Assembly: GCA_004375875.1 (NCBI GenBank)
Contig: SOKE01000033.1
Location: forward strand, 1-64,000
DNA length: 64,000 nt
Source: Candidatus Babelota bacterium
GTDB taxonomy: Bacteria > Babelota > Babeliae > Babelales > Vermiphilaceae
Direction of reading: 5' to 3'
Shown here: positions 54,401 to 63,600 of the stretch, piece after piece
How the letters are laid out: each line of letters starts with the position of its first letter
How positions within the stretch are numbered: the stretch's first letter is position 1
Notes under the pieces: generated by a model
What the model was told of the DNA's origin: nothing
Seen by the model: only the letters and a program-made list of their open reading frames with translations
Databases searched by the model: none
Translations under genes and position numbers: made by a program

Positions 54401-56224
54401 AAAAAAGGCTATTTTTTTAGCATTTAATTGCTCGATAGCATATTTTGTAATGGTATAACCTTCATCGCGGTAAGAAGGCATAAGATGTATCATGTTTAAG
54501 GTATCGGTACGAAATTTTGAAGCACCAGTTATAGGAAAGAGGACTAAAATCTTGCCTTCTTTAATAAGATCAAGATATGCCTCAAGTGTTGGTGTTCCTG
54601 TAGGACACAGGATACGGTTAATATTATATTTTGAAATAAGTATCTCAATATTTTTTCGTGCCAGTTTTGGAGTATATTCGTCATCAAGTGGTATAAGTGC
54701 TAATTCTCTTCCACGAATACCTCCTGCTTCATTTGCATCTGTAATAGCCCAATGCAATCCACTCTTAACAGCCTTACTTTCTCTTTTAAATCCTTTAGAA
54801 AGATCTAATGTTGTACCAAAAAAAATTTTTTCTTCGACCTCTTCTTTTTCAATTTTTTCCTTTACAACAACCCTTGGAATTTCTTCTTCCTTTTTTAGTT
54901 CTTCTTTAAGTTTTTTCCCTTCGACTAATTCTGTTTCAAGTTTTTTGATTTTCTGTCGTTCTGTTTCCAATTCCCTTTTTAATGCTGCAATACTTTCTTC
55001 TTTTGGAGGAGGCTTTGCTCTAACTTCAGCTTCAAATCCTGATAGCAAGTTAAATATTTTGGCTTCAACAAACCCCAATTGTTCTCTGACATCCTGGTTA
55101 TAGAGGGTTAATATCCAATCATCAACCTTCGGATATATGGTAAGAGTAACAAAAGTATCATAAAAAAATTCAAATAAACGTCTGTGACAGCCAATAGGAC
55201 TCGAGAGTGTTGCCCAGGTAATAACACCCTTTTGTCTTCCAAGCATTTTTGCTCCAGGAGTTGGGCGATATTCTACTGTTAAATTTTCACCTTTAATGAT
55301 GGCTTTGATATCGACCTTCTTTTTTGAGGTTTGTCTGTTTGTTAGCCGGAAAAGTTGTGGTTTCTCATTTCCCGGAGTTTCTAAGAATCCTGCGAATCTT
55401 TCCTCCCGTAGTTCCTTATAACCTATTCCGTAATTAGAAATACGTACTACATCTATAGTTTCCTTTGTTTGTCCAGCCACCAGATAAAGTGCAAGGGGTA
55501 GTGTATTAAAGAAGCTGGTTATTTTCGAATTAAATGGAATTGTTTTGTCAGAAAGATGGCGAGCCCTGATTATAAGTTCTTGACGCAATCCATAATCATG
55601 CCATATTTGTTTATCCTCATGTCTTCCTCTAATATAAAAAACATGATCAGGATTAATGTGCATAAGCTGCATAACTACCATCAATGTTTCAAGGATATAA
55701 GGAGATTGATCAACTACGTCACCATTAAATACGAAATAACAATGAGGTTTGATAATTTTTAGGTCATTATTGATAATACCTTGAAGTTTTAACTCACCAA
55801 GATCTCTTACCAATGAATGAAATGCACTGTGAAGGTTGCCAAAAATTATAAATTGGGTTCCTGGTTCAGGAACCATTTTTTGAATGAATCTCCCTATATA
55901 TCCATTCAACTCACGATCTTTTGTTATTTGTTTAAGTAATGCAATAAAACTTTCGACAGTCCAAAGCGGTTTTTTTATGCCAATTCGTCTTAGGAGTTTC
56001 TCAAAAAAACTTGGTAAAGCCCTTTTATGGAATGATGTATAATCTGGATAAAACCAGTCTATGTTATCGATATCAGGAAATTCATTATGGGTTAAAGCAT
56101 ACTTACGAAGATCAGTTAATGTGGTAAAAACATCGAGCTTGGCATTATCTTTTTTCCTATCGTAGCAATAATTCTGTAAGCAGCAGAGCAATATAAAAAA
56201 CCATAAAAAAACACTTTTTTTCAT
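51425..56224 (-). CDS. Giant exported fusion: degenerate PPP-phosphatase domain plus three tandem PBP-I domains
   Basis: The 1599-residue protein has a signal peptide (MKKSVFLWFFILLCCLQNY). Residues about 120-400 are like PPP metallophosphatases, but the motifs are altered: GNLHS (129-133) for GDxHG, GDVVDQ (168-173) for GDxVDR, and GRHED (200-204) for GNHE. A coiled coil spans about 405-450. PBP-I domains lie at about 468-815, 843-1190 and 1218-1565; each opens with GTTLDL and closes with RQLxHTxWxxTG. The linkers before domains 2 and 3 are nearly identical (KKEKKVEKEIPEEPKKEVEV), showing recent tandem duplication. The gene starts 15 bases after the ligand-gated-channel gene, so they are co-transcribed. 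I infer an extracytoplasmic multi-ligand sensor. Confidence 0.88.
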   Translation of the reverse strand: MKKSVFLWFFILLCCLQNYCYDRKKDNAKLDVFTTLTDLRKYALTHNEFPDIDNIDWFYPDYTSFHKRALPSFFEKLLRRIGIKKPLWTVESFIALLKQITKDRELNGYIGRFIQKMVPEPGTQFIIFGNLHSAFHSLVRDLGELKLQGIINNDLKIIKPHCYFVFNGDVVDQSPYILETLMVVMQLMHINPDHVFYIRGRHEDKQIWHDYGLRQELIIRARHLSDKTIPFNSKITSFFNTLPLALYLVAGQTKETIDVVRISNYGIGYKELREERFAGFLETPGNEKPQLFRLTNRQTSKKKVDIKAIIKGENLTVEYRPTPGAKMLGRQKGVITWATLSSPIGCHRRLFEFFYDTFVTLTIYPKVDDWILTLYNQDVREQLGFVEAKIFNLLSGFEAEVRAKPPPKEESIAALKRELETERQKIKKLETELVEGKKLKEELKKEEEIPRVVVKEKIEKEEVEEKIFFGTTLDLSKGFKRESKAVKSGLHWAITDANEAGGIRGRELALIPLDDEYTPKLARKNIEILISKYNINRILCPTGTPTLEAYLDLIKEGKILVLFPITGASKFRTDTLNMIHLMPSYRDEGYTITKYAIEQLNAKKIAFFFQDDLFGKDPLEGAQTQLREMKIKDWVEVSYDRNDLNFGEERINKLLDPSIDTIIFFSTATAAKALINQAGIQKLRKKKLLSIRTLGGQDFREFIQKNDLKLINTNVVPNPAKSSLPIVEKFRNKAKAHGRKRLDVYALESYISASFLINILKKLKDPITNEAILKAASAIQNVNFEGLILNWDSSTRQLSHTLWLNTGKPEWQTIELKKEKKVEKEIPEEPKKEVEVKVVEDRKIKIGTTLDLTRSIKQLGVPLKNGMEMYFSKVNREGGIDGRIIDLHVLDDGYVPEKARANVIELLTKYNIDTLLTPLGSPTLNNYLDMVKKGKVLVLFPLTGSTNFRKPDLKYLVNFRASYYKEGYALVKNLLKTEVVKQFVFFFQDDAFGRSCLKGGITALKEADINEWIEISHRHGETNFRKQVKKLKGKTFDAIGFFAVSTAAINFIRQLGIPALAGKKLFGVNTLGEITFQRFIKRENLSFTVSYPVPNPKASNLEIAKEFRDLAKEYDYPLETYLFEGYLTADLFGGILKKVKGIVTKEKIISVAESLKDYNFKGIKLNFDPETRQLCHTLWLDTGKDKWEEITLKKEKKVEKEIPEEPKKEVEVKVDEGRIKIGTTLDLTRSIKQLGISIKNGMQMCFEEVNKKGGINGKIIDLHILDDGYVPERARENVLSLLKNNIDILLTPIGSSTLLRYLDLVKEKKVLVLFPTTAASEFRKPDLINLINFRIAYSEEIYTSVKYLLKTGNINKFAFFFQNDAFGLGCLEGAKKALKEAGITKWIEIPHRLGETDLKKQVTLLKEGNFDALGFFTTSTASINLIRQAGIPIFIGKQLFGVNTLGETTFQRFIERENLKVIVSYPVPDPERSSLEIVQEFRKLIQKKDLPCDAYTLEGYITASLFVDMVKKISGPVTKEKIRAVAESLKDYNFKGLILDFDPETRQLSHTVWIDTGEEEWKKIAIKKEEISPAIELKKEIKEEIPKEKPKKEQEAVAA

Positions 56225-56239
56225 ATTTTTTTCCTACTC

Positions 56240-57325
56240 TTAAACTAAAAGATGAAGGAAGTAATACCACATAAACAAAAATAAGAAATGAAATGTCAAA
56301 AAGATTACCCCTCGTGCAATAATAAGAAATCGAGTAAGATGACCTACACTTATCATCACAATCGCAAATATAAATTCTAATACAGACAGACTAAGCAATA
56401 GAGTAAATATATAGTCACTAAAAACAAAATATCCTACCTGTGGTGTTATACGCTCGATAACAAAACGGTACGAAAGGAGTGATGTTATAGTACCAGTTGC
56501 AAGCCCCAAAATCATAGTAGCATGTTTTTTGGGATCAAATGCAAAAGAAAAGAGACCTACGAAAAAAATGATACATAATGGAAGAATAATGAGTAAAATA
56601 TATCGAATACCAGAACGTCTGTAATCTATAGAGAATACTGTCTTTGGATGTAATACAACCTTCTCGGGATCAAGCTTCTCCAACCGTGATTCAGAATATC
56701 CAGTCTTAACTGTTTTTCCTTCTTCTTCCCATCCAGAAATTTCAATTGATTGATCGATAGAAAAATAAGATTCATATGATACGAAAATCATTTCACTTGG
56801 AGGAATATAACGATTGACCAAGATAATAGACATGCGATGATCATCAAAAGGAAAATAGGTGTAGTTAAGATCTATACTAAACTCGAATTGAATATCAAAA
56901 CGAGCAAAGAATTTGTCATCTATGATCTTTGTATAGGGAGCAGATTTAGCGGTGAGGGTTCCTTTTTCAAAAGAAAATTTATTTACTGTCTCAAGCGATA
57001 TAAGAGCGGGATCAAACTCAAACCAGAGAATTCCATCAATAACAAATTTATTAGCGACAAAATCGAAAACTGAAAAACTTCTTATATAGAGACCAACCTT
57101 AACAGGAACTGGTTCCCCTCCCCATGCCTTAATTTTTTGGGGCGTAATAGGTAATAAAGGGGGATACGGTTCAAGTGCATAGAACCTTTGAACGGGATGA
57201 TAGGCCATAAAAATAATAGCGGAAGAAACAAAAAAAAGTGTTATAAATTGAAAACGAGGACGAACAATGGTACAAAAAAATGTAATTAAAAAATTTTCTT
57301 TGTTTGTTTGCTTCATACTATTCAT
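56240..57325 (-). CDS. Pentameric ligand-gated ion channel (Cys-loop receptor superfamily) homologue
   Basis: The 361-residue protein has an N-terminal hydrophobic anchor (about 24-44). A beta-rich ligand-binding domain (70-235) contains VKVGLYIRSFSVFDFV, WFEFDP and YFPFDDHR (157-164), the counterpart of the Cys-loop FPxD region without the cysteines, as in prokaryotic members. Four helices follow: M1 about 240-262, M2 268-288, M3 301-325, M4 335-358. The M2-M3 loop has Pro294 and GYFVFSDYIF, as in bacterial channels. Ion selectivity and ligand are unknown. Bacterial members such as GLIC and ELIC form pentameric channels in the inner membrane. It is embedded among PBP-I genes. Confidence 0.85.
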   Translation of the reverse strand: MNSMKQTNKENFLITFFCTIVRPRFQFITLFFVSSAIIFMAYHPVQRFYALEPYPPLLPITPQKIKAWGGEPVPVKVGLYIRSFSVFDFVANKFVIDGILWFEFDPALISLETVNKFSFEKGTLTAKSAPYTKIIDDKFFARFDIQFEFSIDLNYTYFPFDDHRMSIILVNRYIPPSEMIFVSYESYFSIDQSIEISGWEEEGKTVKTGYSESRLEKLDPEKVVLHPKTVFSIDYRRSGIRYILLIILPLCIIFFVGLFSFAFDPKKHATMILGLATGTITSLLSYRFVIERITPQVGYFVFSDYIFTLLLSLSVLEFIFAIVMISVGHLTRFLIIARGVIFLTFHFLFLFMWYYFLHLLV

Positions 57326-57509
57326 TATGATAATGATAAACCATAGATTATATTATTATTCTCTTTCCTAATTTAATATACATTATTTTAACTTACGATA
57401 CATATTTTCATACGTCAAAATCAATTAACCTAATGAGAGCTTTATTTAGAAAATGTCTTGCAATTTTTATTGAATTTTTTTAATGGAGACAGAGACAGTA
57501 GCAGAAGAT

Positions 57510-58754
57510 TCAAGTGGTAATGGCGTTCCATTGGTCTTTGCCAGTATTAAGCCACACAGTATTTGATAATTGTCGTGTTTTTGTATCAAAGTTCAATTTT
57601 AATCCTTTAAATTCACGATCCTTTACTTGCTCTGCAACATTAACTATTGTCTCCATAGTTATTGGACCTTCTATCTGTTTGAGTAAATACACAAAAAGTT
57701 TCATATTTATATAAACCTCTAAGGCAAAGGCATCTAGAGAGATATTTTCTTGTATTGTATATTTTCTAAATTCCTCTACAATCTCCAATTGGCTGGTATT
57801 AGGATTAGGGACAACATTACCTATAATTAACTTTAGTCCTTTATTTTTAAGAAAAAGCTGAAATGGTTCTTCTGCTAAATCTTCACTTCCAAGTAAGTTT
57901 TTTCCTGAGAAAAATCCAGTTCCAAGCTGTCGAATGAAGGCTTTCGTTGGTACAGAAACACTAATAAATATTATAGTATCGGGATCAAACTTCTTAATTT
58001 GCGTTACCTGTGAACGGAGATCAGTAACATTACGAGGATACGGTATTTTTTCTACTTGTGAAATTCCTTTTTCATTTAAATATTTGAGAATACCAGTTAA
58101 GCCTGATTCTCCAAAAGAATCGTCTTGGTAAAATACAGCAATCCTTGTTGCTTTTAATGTTTCTATTGAGTATTTTGCCAGGATATAGCCTATAGTTTCT
58201 GTAGGAGCCCTAAAACGAATTAAGTATTTTAAGTTATGTTTTTGAAATGATGCGCTCGCAATTGGAAATAAGACCAAAACCTTTTCTTCTTTAATTAAAT
58301 TAAGATATGATTTAAGTGTAGGGCTTCCTAAGGGATTTAAAATTATATTAATATTATCTTTGAGTAGCGTTTCAATATTTTTTTTTGCTTTTTCCGGAGT
58401 ATACTCATTATCCAAAGCAGTTAGATAAACAGGATGACCATTAACTCCTCCTTCTTGATTTATACCTTGAATTATTAGATCCATATGTTGTTTTATTCTT
58501 TTTCCCTGAAATCCTAAACTTTTGCTTAAATCAAGGCTTGTGCCGATATAAAGGGGTTTTCTTTTGTTGTTTAAAGGAGGTTTTTCTGCATACATTTTTT
58601 GGATAGAACTATAAATAATAAAAAAAATAAAAAACACAAGAGGGCTCCATAAAAATAAATGAGGAGCCTTCTTAAAAAAAGAATGGATCCAAGAGTTATT
58701 TTTTATAATTGATTGTTTCATAACATTAAATAGAAGGGGTAACTTTTTCTTCAT
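57510..58754 (-). CDS. Membrane-anchored type I periplasmic-binding ligand receptor
   Basis: The 414-residue protein has a cytoplasmic basic lead of about 28 residues, one hydrophobic helix (HLFLWSPLVFFIFFIIYSSI) and a single PBP-I domain beginning YIGTSLDLSKSL and ending RQLSNTVWLNTGKDQW. It is closer in sequence to the other PBP-I domains of this cluster than a chance assortment would be, sharing the DNEYTPEKAKKNIETLL and VLVLFPIASAS segments. It looks anchored rather than free. No transport partners are nearby. An alternative Met 11 codons in would not change the topology. Confidence 0.9.
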   Translation of the reverse strand: MKKKLPLLFNVMKQSIIKNNSWIHSFFKKAPHLFLWSPLVFFIFFIIYSSIQKMYAEKPPLNNKRKPLYIGTSLDLSKSLGFQGKRIKQHMDLIIQGINQEGGVNGHPVYLTALDNEYTPEKAKKNIETLLKDNINIILNPLGSPTLKSYLNLIKEEKVLVLFPIASASFQKHNLKYLIRFRAPTETIGYILAKYSIETLKATRIAVFYQDDSFGESGLTGILKYLNEKGISQVEKIPYPRNVTDLRSQVTQIKKFDPDTIIFISVSVPTKAFIRQLGTGFFSGKNLLGSEDLAEEPFQLFLKNKGLKLIIGNVVPNPNTSQLEIVEEFRKYTIQENISLDAFALEVYINMKLFVYLLKQIEGPITMETIVNVAEQVKDREFKGLKLNFDTKTRQLSNTVWLNTGKDQWNAITT

Positions 58755-58842
58755 CTATCTACTACATTGTTAAAATGTCAATACAAACAAAGGGTTTTGA
58801 TGAAAATGTTTTTCATTTTTTAACTAAATATACAAAAAATAA

Positions 58843-60111
58843 TTAGTCAGATGATATAGCTTTTTCATCATTCTTAACTTTGGAGCCGGAAATAAGGTTA
58901 TATTCCACAATTTTTTGAAATACTGGTTTTTTATCTTCTTGAAGAGGTGCTTCCCGACTCCATAAGGAAATTTTCCAATCATCTATTTCTAGTGCTGTTG
59001 TGAGTATTACAAAAGAGTCATATATAAATCCAAATAGTCGTCGAGTTGTATTGGTATTACTTGAAAATACGGACCATTCTGCTACACCATTTTTTTTTCC
59101 CCAAAAAAGTAATCCTGCTTCAGGGGAATAATCTCTTATTCGTTTTCCTCCTCGAATGGCCGCTAACGACCATCGTTCAATAGTGATGAGCGAATCCAAT
59201 TTTATCTCTTTCGTGGGTAATTTCTTTTCTTCGCTCAATTTGTAACCAATTGGCTTTTCATCAACGGGTATATCCCAAAAATTTCCATATTTTTCTTCTC
59301 TTAATTCTTTATCTTCTAAGGGAAAACTTGATATGCGTATAACATTTACTGTTTTTTCTGATGAAGAAGTAACCAGATACAATGCAAGAGGTAAAGTATC
59401 AAAAAACGTGTTCATTAGTGAACCAAGAGGAATATCGTTTTTTGAAAAGCCAGATGCTCGTAAAACAAGCTCTCTTCGCAGTCCATATCGATGCCATTTA
59501 TTTTTATCTTCGTGGTCACCTTTGATATAAAACACTTTCTGAGGGTTATTGTCTATAAGACGCATTACAAGCGTTAATGTTTCAAGGATAAATGGAGAAC
59601 GATCAATAACATTGCCAATAAAAACAATATAATAATCTGGTTTAATAATTTTTAATGAATCATCGATTATTTTTTGTCGTTTTAACTCCTTTAAATTACG
59701 GATTAACGAATGGAAAGAACCATGAATATTGCCGAAAATAATAAATGATGAATTAGGCTTTGGTTTTAGTTTTAAAACAAACCTTCCTGTATAGCTGTCT
59801 CGCTTTTGTTTTGTAACAGTTTTCTGCAATAAGGTTGCAAAGTCAGAAGCTGTCCAAGCTGGTTTTCGAAGCCATAATTTTGTTAATATTCTATCAATTA
59901 ATCCTGGCAAATGTTTTTTATGGAATGTAGTATAATTAGGATCCAGCCAGTCTCCCATCTGTAGAATGTTATCAGCATTCGGATATTCCTCTAGCTTCGC
60001 GGCATATTTTTCGATCGATTCCAGACGATCAAAAACTACTGCATAGAAAGTTGTATCTGAACAGATAGTAAATAAAAGGATTAGTATATAACGCATTTTA
60101 CGAGTAGTCAT
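58843..60111 (-). CDS. Exported degenerate PPP-type phosphatase-like protein
   Basis: The 422-residue protein has a signal peptide (MRYILILLFTICSDTTFYA). It is a full-length relative of the N-terminal part of the 51425 protein: FHKKHLPGLIDRIL, SFIIFGNIHGSFHSLI, LETLTLVMRL. The PPP motifs read GNIHG (127-131), GNVIDR (166-171) and GDHED (198-202). Thus the metal-binding Asp of the first two motifs is Asn, and the Asn of the third is Asp. The changes differ from those in the fusion protein. Catalysis by the usual two-metal mechanism seems unlikely; a binding or regulatory role is inferred. It is the first gene of the minus-strand cluster. Confidence 0.8.
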   Translation of the reverse strand: MTTRKMRYILILLFTICSDTTFYAVVFDRLESIEKYAAKLEEYPNADNILQMGDWLDPNYTTFHKKHLPGLIDRILTKLWLRKPAWTASDFATLLQKTVTKQKRDSYTGRFVLKLKPKPNSSFIIFGNIHGSFHSLIRNLKELKRQKIIDDSLKIIKPDYYIVFIGNVIDRSPFILETLTLVMRLIDNNPQKVFYIKGDHEDKNKWHRYGLRRELVLRASGFSKNDIPLGSLMNTFFDTLPLALYLVTSSSEKTVNVIRISSFPLEDKELREEKYGNFWDIPVDEKPIGYKLSEEKKLPTKEIKLDSLITIERWSLAAIRGGKRIRDYSPEAGLLFWGKKNGVAEWSVFSSNTNTTRRLFGFIYDSFVILTTALEIDDWKISLWSREAPLQEDKKPVFQKIVEYNLISGSKVKNDEKAISSD

Positions 60112-60299
60112 AATAACAAGCCTTTTAAAAATGGTAAACTTTTACATGATGCAGAATTCCTTCTTTAAGCATGCTATGTCAACTTGGTAAATGTCAATAT
60201 TGCATGTTGAAAAACAACTCATCATTTGCTTGACATCGAGGAAAAATCTTTTTAAAAACAAGTATAGTTACTGTTATAAATATTAAAGAAGGAGAATGA

Positions 60300-60536
60300 A
60301 TGAATGATTTTTTTGAAAAAATGTCGGATGCCAATAAAGGCATTCTACTCATCATTGTGGGTAGCATCTTATTGATACATACATTGGGATTTATAGAGAG
60401 AGGCTTAAATGTTATTATTATTCTTGGCTCTCTTCTTATGATTTTTTATGGTGCTTTTCTATTACGTCATGGTATGTTTAAAACATATTATCAAAAAATA
60501 ATTGCTCGTTTAAAGAAGAAAGAGAAAAAGGAATAA
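60300..60536 (+). CDS. Small two-helix membrane protein
   Basis: The 78-residue protein has AAGGAG five bases before its ATG. Two hydrophobic helices (GILLIIVGSILLIHTLGF and VIIILGSLLMIFYGAFLL) are followed by a basic cytoplasmic tail ending KKKEKKE. It is divergent from the sensor cluster and convergent with the MscS-like gene. No domain recognised. Confidence 0.75.
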   Translation: MNDFFEKMSDANKGILLIIVGSILLIHTLGFIERGLNVIIILGSLLMIFYGAFLLRHGMFKTYYQKIIARLKKKEKKE

Positions 60537-60605
60537 TAGTTTATTTAATTTCCAAGCTGGCTCTTTCTAACTAAGTATTTGTATTGGTATTAGGGCTTTG
60601 AGAAT

Positions 60606-63600
60606 TTACTTTTCTGTGAGCTCTATTATTTTTCTAATCGGAACAGCAATTTCAATGCCACGTTTTCTTAGTTCATGAGTAATTTCTATACGAATTGAGC
60701 TGGCAATATTCCAGATTTCTAACGTATAATTGGAACTTACAAATCCCCTAATCAGGAAGAGATATCCGTATTCACCGAAATTGTCTAATCGGACTACTGG
60801 TTTGGGACTCTTCAAGATATATGGGTTTTTATCTAATACCTGAAGTAAGGTATCGCGAACAACGGTTGGATTATCCTTATATGATATCATAATGTGAATA
60901 TCATCGAAGGCAACAAAACCGGGACGATAATTCCAGTTAATAAGTACCTTTTTTATTATTTGCGAATTAGGTACTATGTATGTTGTACTGTTTTTTCTAC
61001 GTAAAATTACTGCTCTTGGTGTTATTTTACGAACAACACCCATGGTTTGTTCATCGAGTTTTACATAGTCACCAATTTTTAAAGGCCGTTGTACTAAAAT
61101 GATCATATAAGCAACAAAGTCACTCACAGGATCTTTAATAACCCAGCCAATGCTTAAGACTAGGAAACCAAATAACCAACCAACATATTGTCCCAATCCT
61201 ATTGCCTGGAAACCAAGAACAATAGCGGTAAAAATGATAAGATAGCGAGTTATTGTTACGACAGCATTTTGAATGCCAGGTTCTACAAGCAGAACATCAA
61301 AAATTCTACCCAGAACAAATCGATTGAATGCATAAAAAATTAGTGCGGCAGCAAGAATAAATGAGAGGAATTGAAGAATGGAGGCTGCCGAAATTGGTGC
61401 TTCTGTACCCCTGAGCATAATTGGCATATAAATCCATTCACGGATATCTTTCCAATTCTTTATTTTAGAGAGTGTTTCTGGCCAATCCCATATTTTTGCT
61501 CCAATAAATATCCCAATTAAGATTAATGTTATAAAAGTGATTATGACAAAAACCCCATACCATGTTTTAGCATAGGAGAAACGTTCTTTAACTACTTCTT
61601 CTTCCACAGAGAAAAAGAGTTTCGATGAAATTCTTTTTGAAAATTTATGCAACCAAAATAGGATGGTAACAATCAGTATGGTATAAAACAGACGTGAAAG
61701 AATATAAAGTACAAGTGGCCCATATCCAACATAGGGGTTACTCATAATGATAATTGTGATAACAAATGGTAGCAGCATATAGAAATAGCTGTCAACAAAA
61801 TTACGAATCGTATGCCCAATGACAGTTGTTGTAGGAATACGATCTAGAATTTGTTCTTTGGAAAGAAGAAAAATTAGCACAAGCTGTAGTATAATAAAAT
61901 TGATTGCTCCTAACGTTCGTGGCAATTCTGACTTATGATAGACGAGTAATTGAAATGATTCTTTGAATAGTAAAATGAAAATCGTAGCATAAATAAGCAC
62001 AGAAAAAACGATAGTAAAACGTCGTTGAAATTCTTGTTTAACAAAACAGTATTCATACTGCTTATTAAACTCTATGAATGCACGGATTAATCTATTGGAA
62101 ATATAAAGAAAATAGGGGATTGATCCAATATAAAAAAGTGCAGTTAAATATGGATCAATCATCTTAAGATGGTAAAATACAAAAAAGGTCAACAACCATA
62201 ATGCAATGCCGAGGAAATAGACAACAAAAAAGGTAATTAAAAATAAGGCAAAAAGTATAAGCAACCTTGCTAAATAATATTCAATTTCAATACCGCGCAA
62301 AAGCTTATCAATTTTTGGTAGATAGATCCGCAAAAGAAATAGTAATAGTGCTAATAATAACAGTTTAATAAAGAAGAAAAGAATCTCATATGGTCTATCA
62401 ATAATTACCTTAATTTTAGCTATCATTGAGCCGAAACTAAATGTAGTGAGATAATTATATAAATCGGTTATAAATATGCGACTATCAGGAATTATGCTAC
62501 TGATTGCTTTCCATGAGATAGCTGCTTCTGGACGTCTCAAAAACCGCAATAATCCTGGTAAATCTGGTACAACTAAATCAATCTGTTGCAGACTGCTTTT
62601 GTTTGTAGTGATAATATCAGTGTATACATTAATAATTTTGCCAAGAATGTCGATTTGTTTAAGTATATTTTCTTCAATTGTATTTAACAATGAAATGACT
62701 TTGCTATACTCTCTATCATAATTCTTAAAAAGAACAGTCGCCTGTTTTTCTATCTCTTTTCTGTGTTCTTTAATGTTTTCGAGTGATTTTTTCTGAATAT
62801 CAAGTTGATCAGAAGTAATATTTTTTCTTCCTTCATAGAGTGAAATTGCTGCATTAGCCTTTGCCTTTAATGCTTCATATTTTTTTTCCTCTTCAGCTAT
62901 TTCTTCAGTTGATTTGAACCGCTGCGCAGTAATTTTATAGTAGGTTTCTTTGATAGTAACAAGCACTGCTTCGGATTCAAATTTTTCTCTTTCTAATTCC
63001 ATTCGTGCTTCAAGAAGTTCTTTTTCACATTTAACAAGCAGTACCTGATCATTAAATGTACCCACTTCAAAGAGAGCTATATATCCTTCAACCGTTTGTC
63101 TTGATTTACGACTCCAATCGTCTAAATCAGGTCCAAGAGGTATGTTAAAGCGTCTGCTTAATTCTTCTAGTTCTTGATCTCTAGGTTTGCGTCGTTCAAG
63201 TTCCTTACTGAACGTTTCTCGTCGATTAAAATATTCATGCTCTTTTTTTGTCAGATCATCCTTGGCAATTGCGATGTCTGCCTCAGTTATACGAATATGA
63301 GATTTTGCATGCTCAAGTGCTTTTTTTAATGCATCTAATTGCGCATCAGCAATGACTTTTTTGCGTTTGAGGAGTTCTTTTTTTGTTTCTATTTCTTTAA
63401 GGCGTAATTGTTCGAGGTCTTGTTTTTCGTTATATAATTTTTCCTCCAGTACAAATAATTCACGTATTTGACGTTTATCAAAGTCAAATGGTTGTGAATT
63501 GGAGGTCATTGCTGTTTCAAACTCTACCTGCTTCTTCTTGAATGTTTCCTCGAGCGATGCAATTATGCGTTTGCGACTTTCTAATTCTATGTTTACATTC

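Noticed and set aside
54492-55103. Plus-strand 203-residue open frame inside the giant PBP-I fusion gene
   Set aside because: It is the complement of clearly homologous PBP-I and coiled-coil coding sequence, rich in Ser/Phe as expected from reversing Glu/Lys-rich codons.
49968-58754. Reading the PBP-I genes as an ABC-type amino acid or urea importer
   Set aside because: No permease or ATPase gene occurs in the cluster, the domains are tandem or fused to a phosphatase-like module, and an ion channel is the only membrane pore among them.
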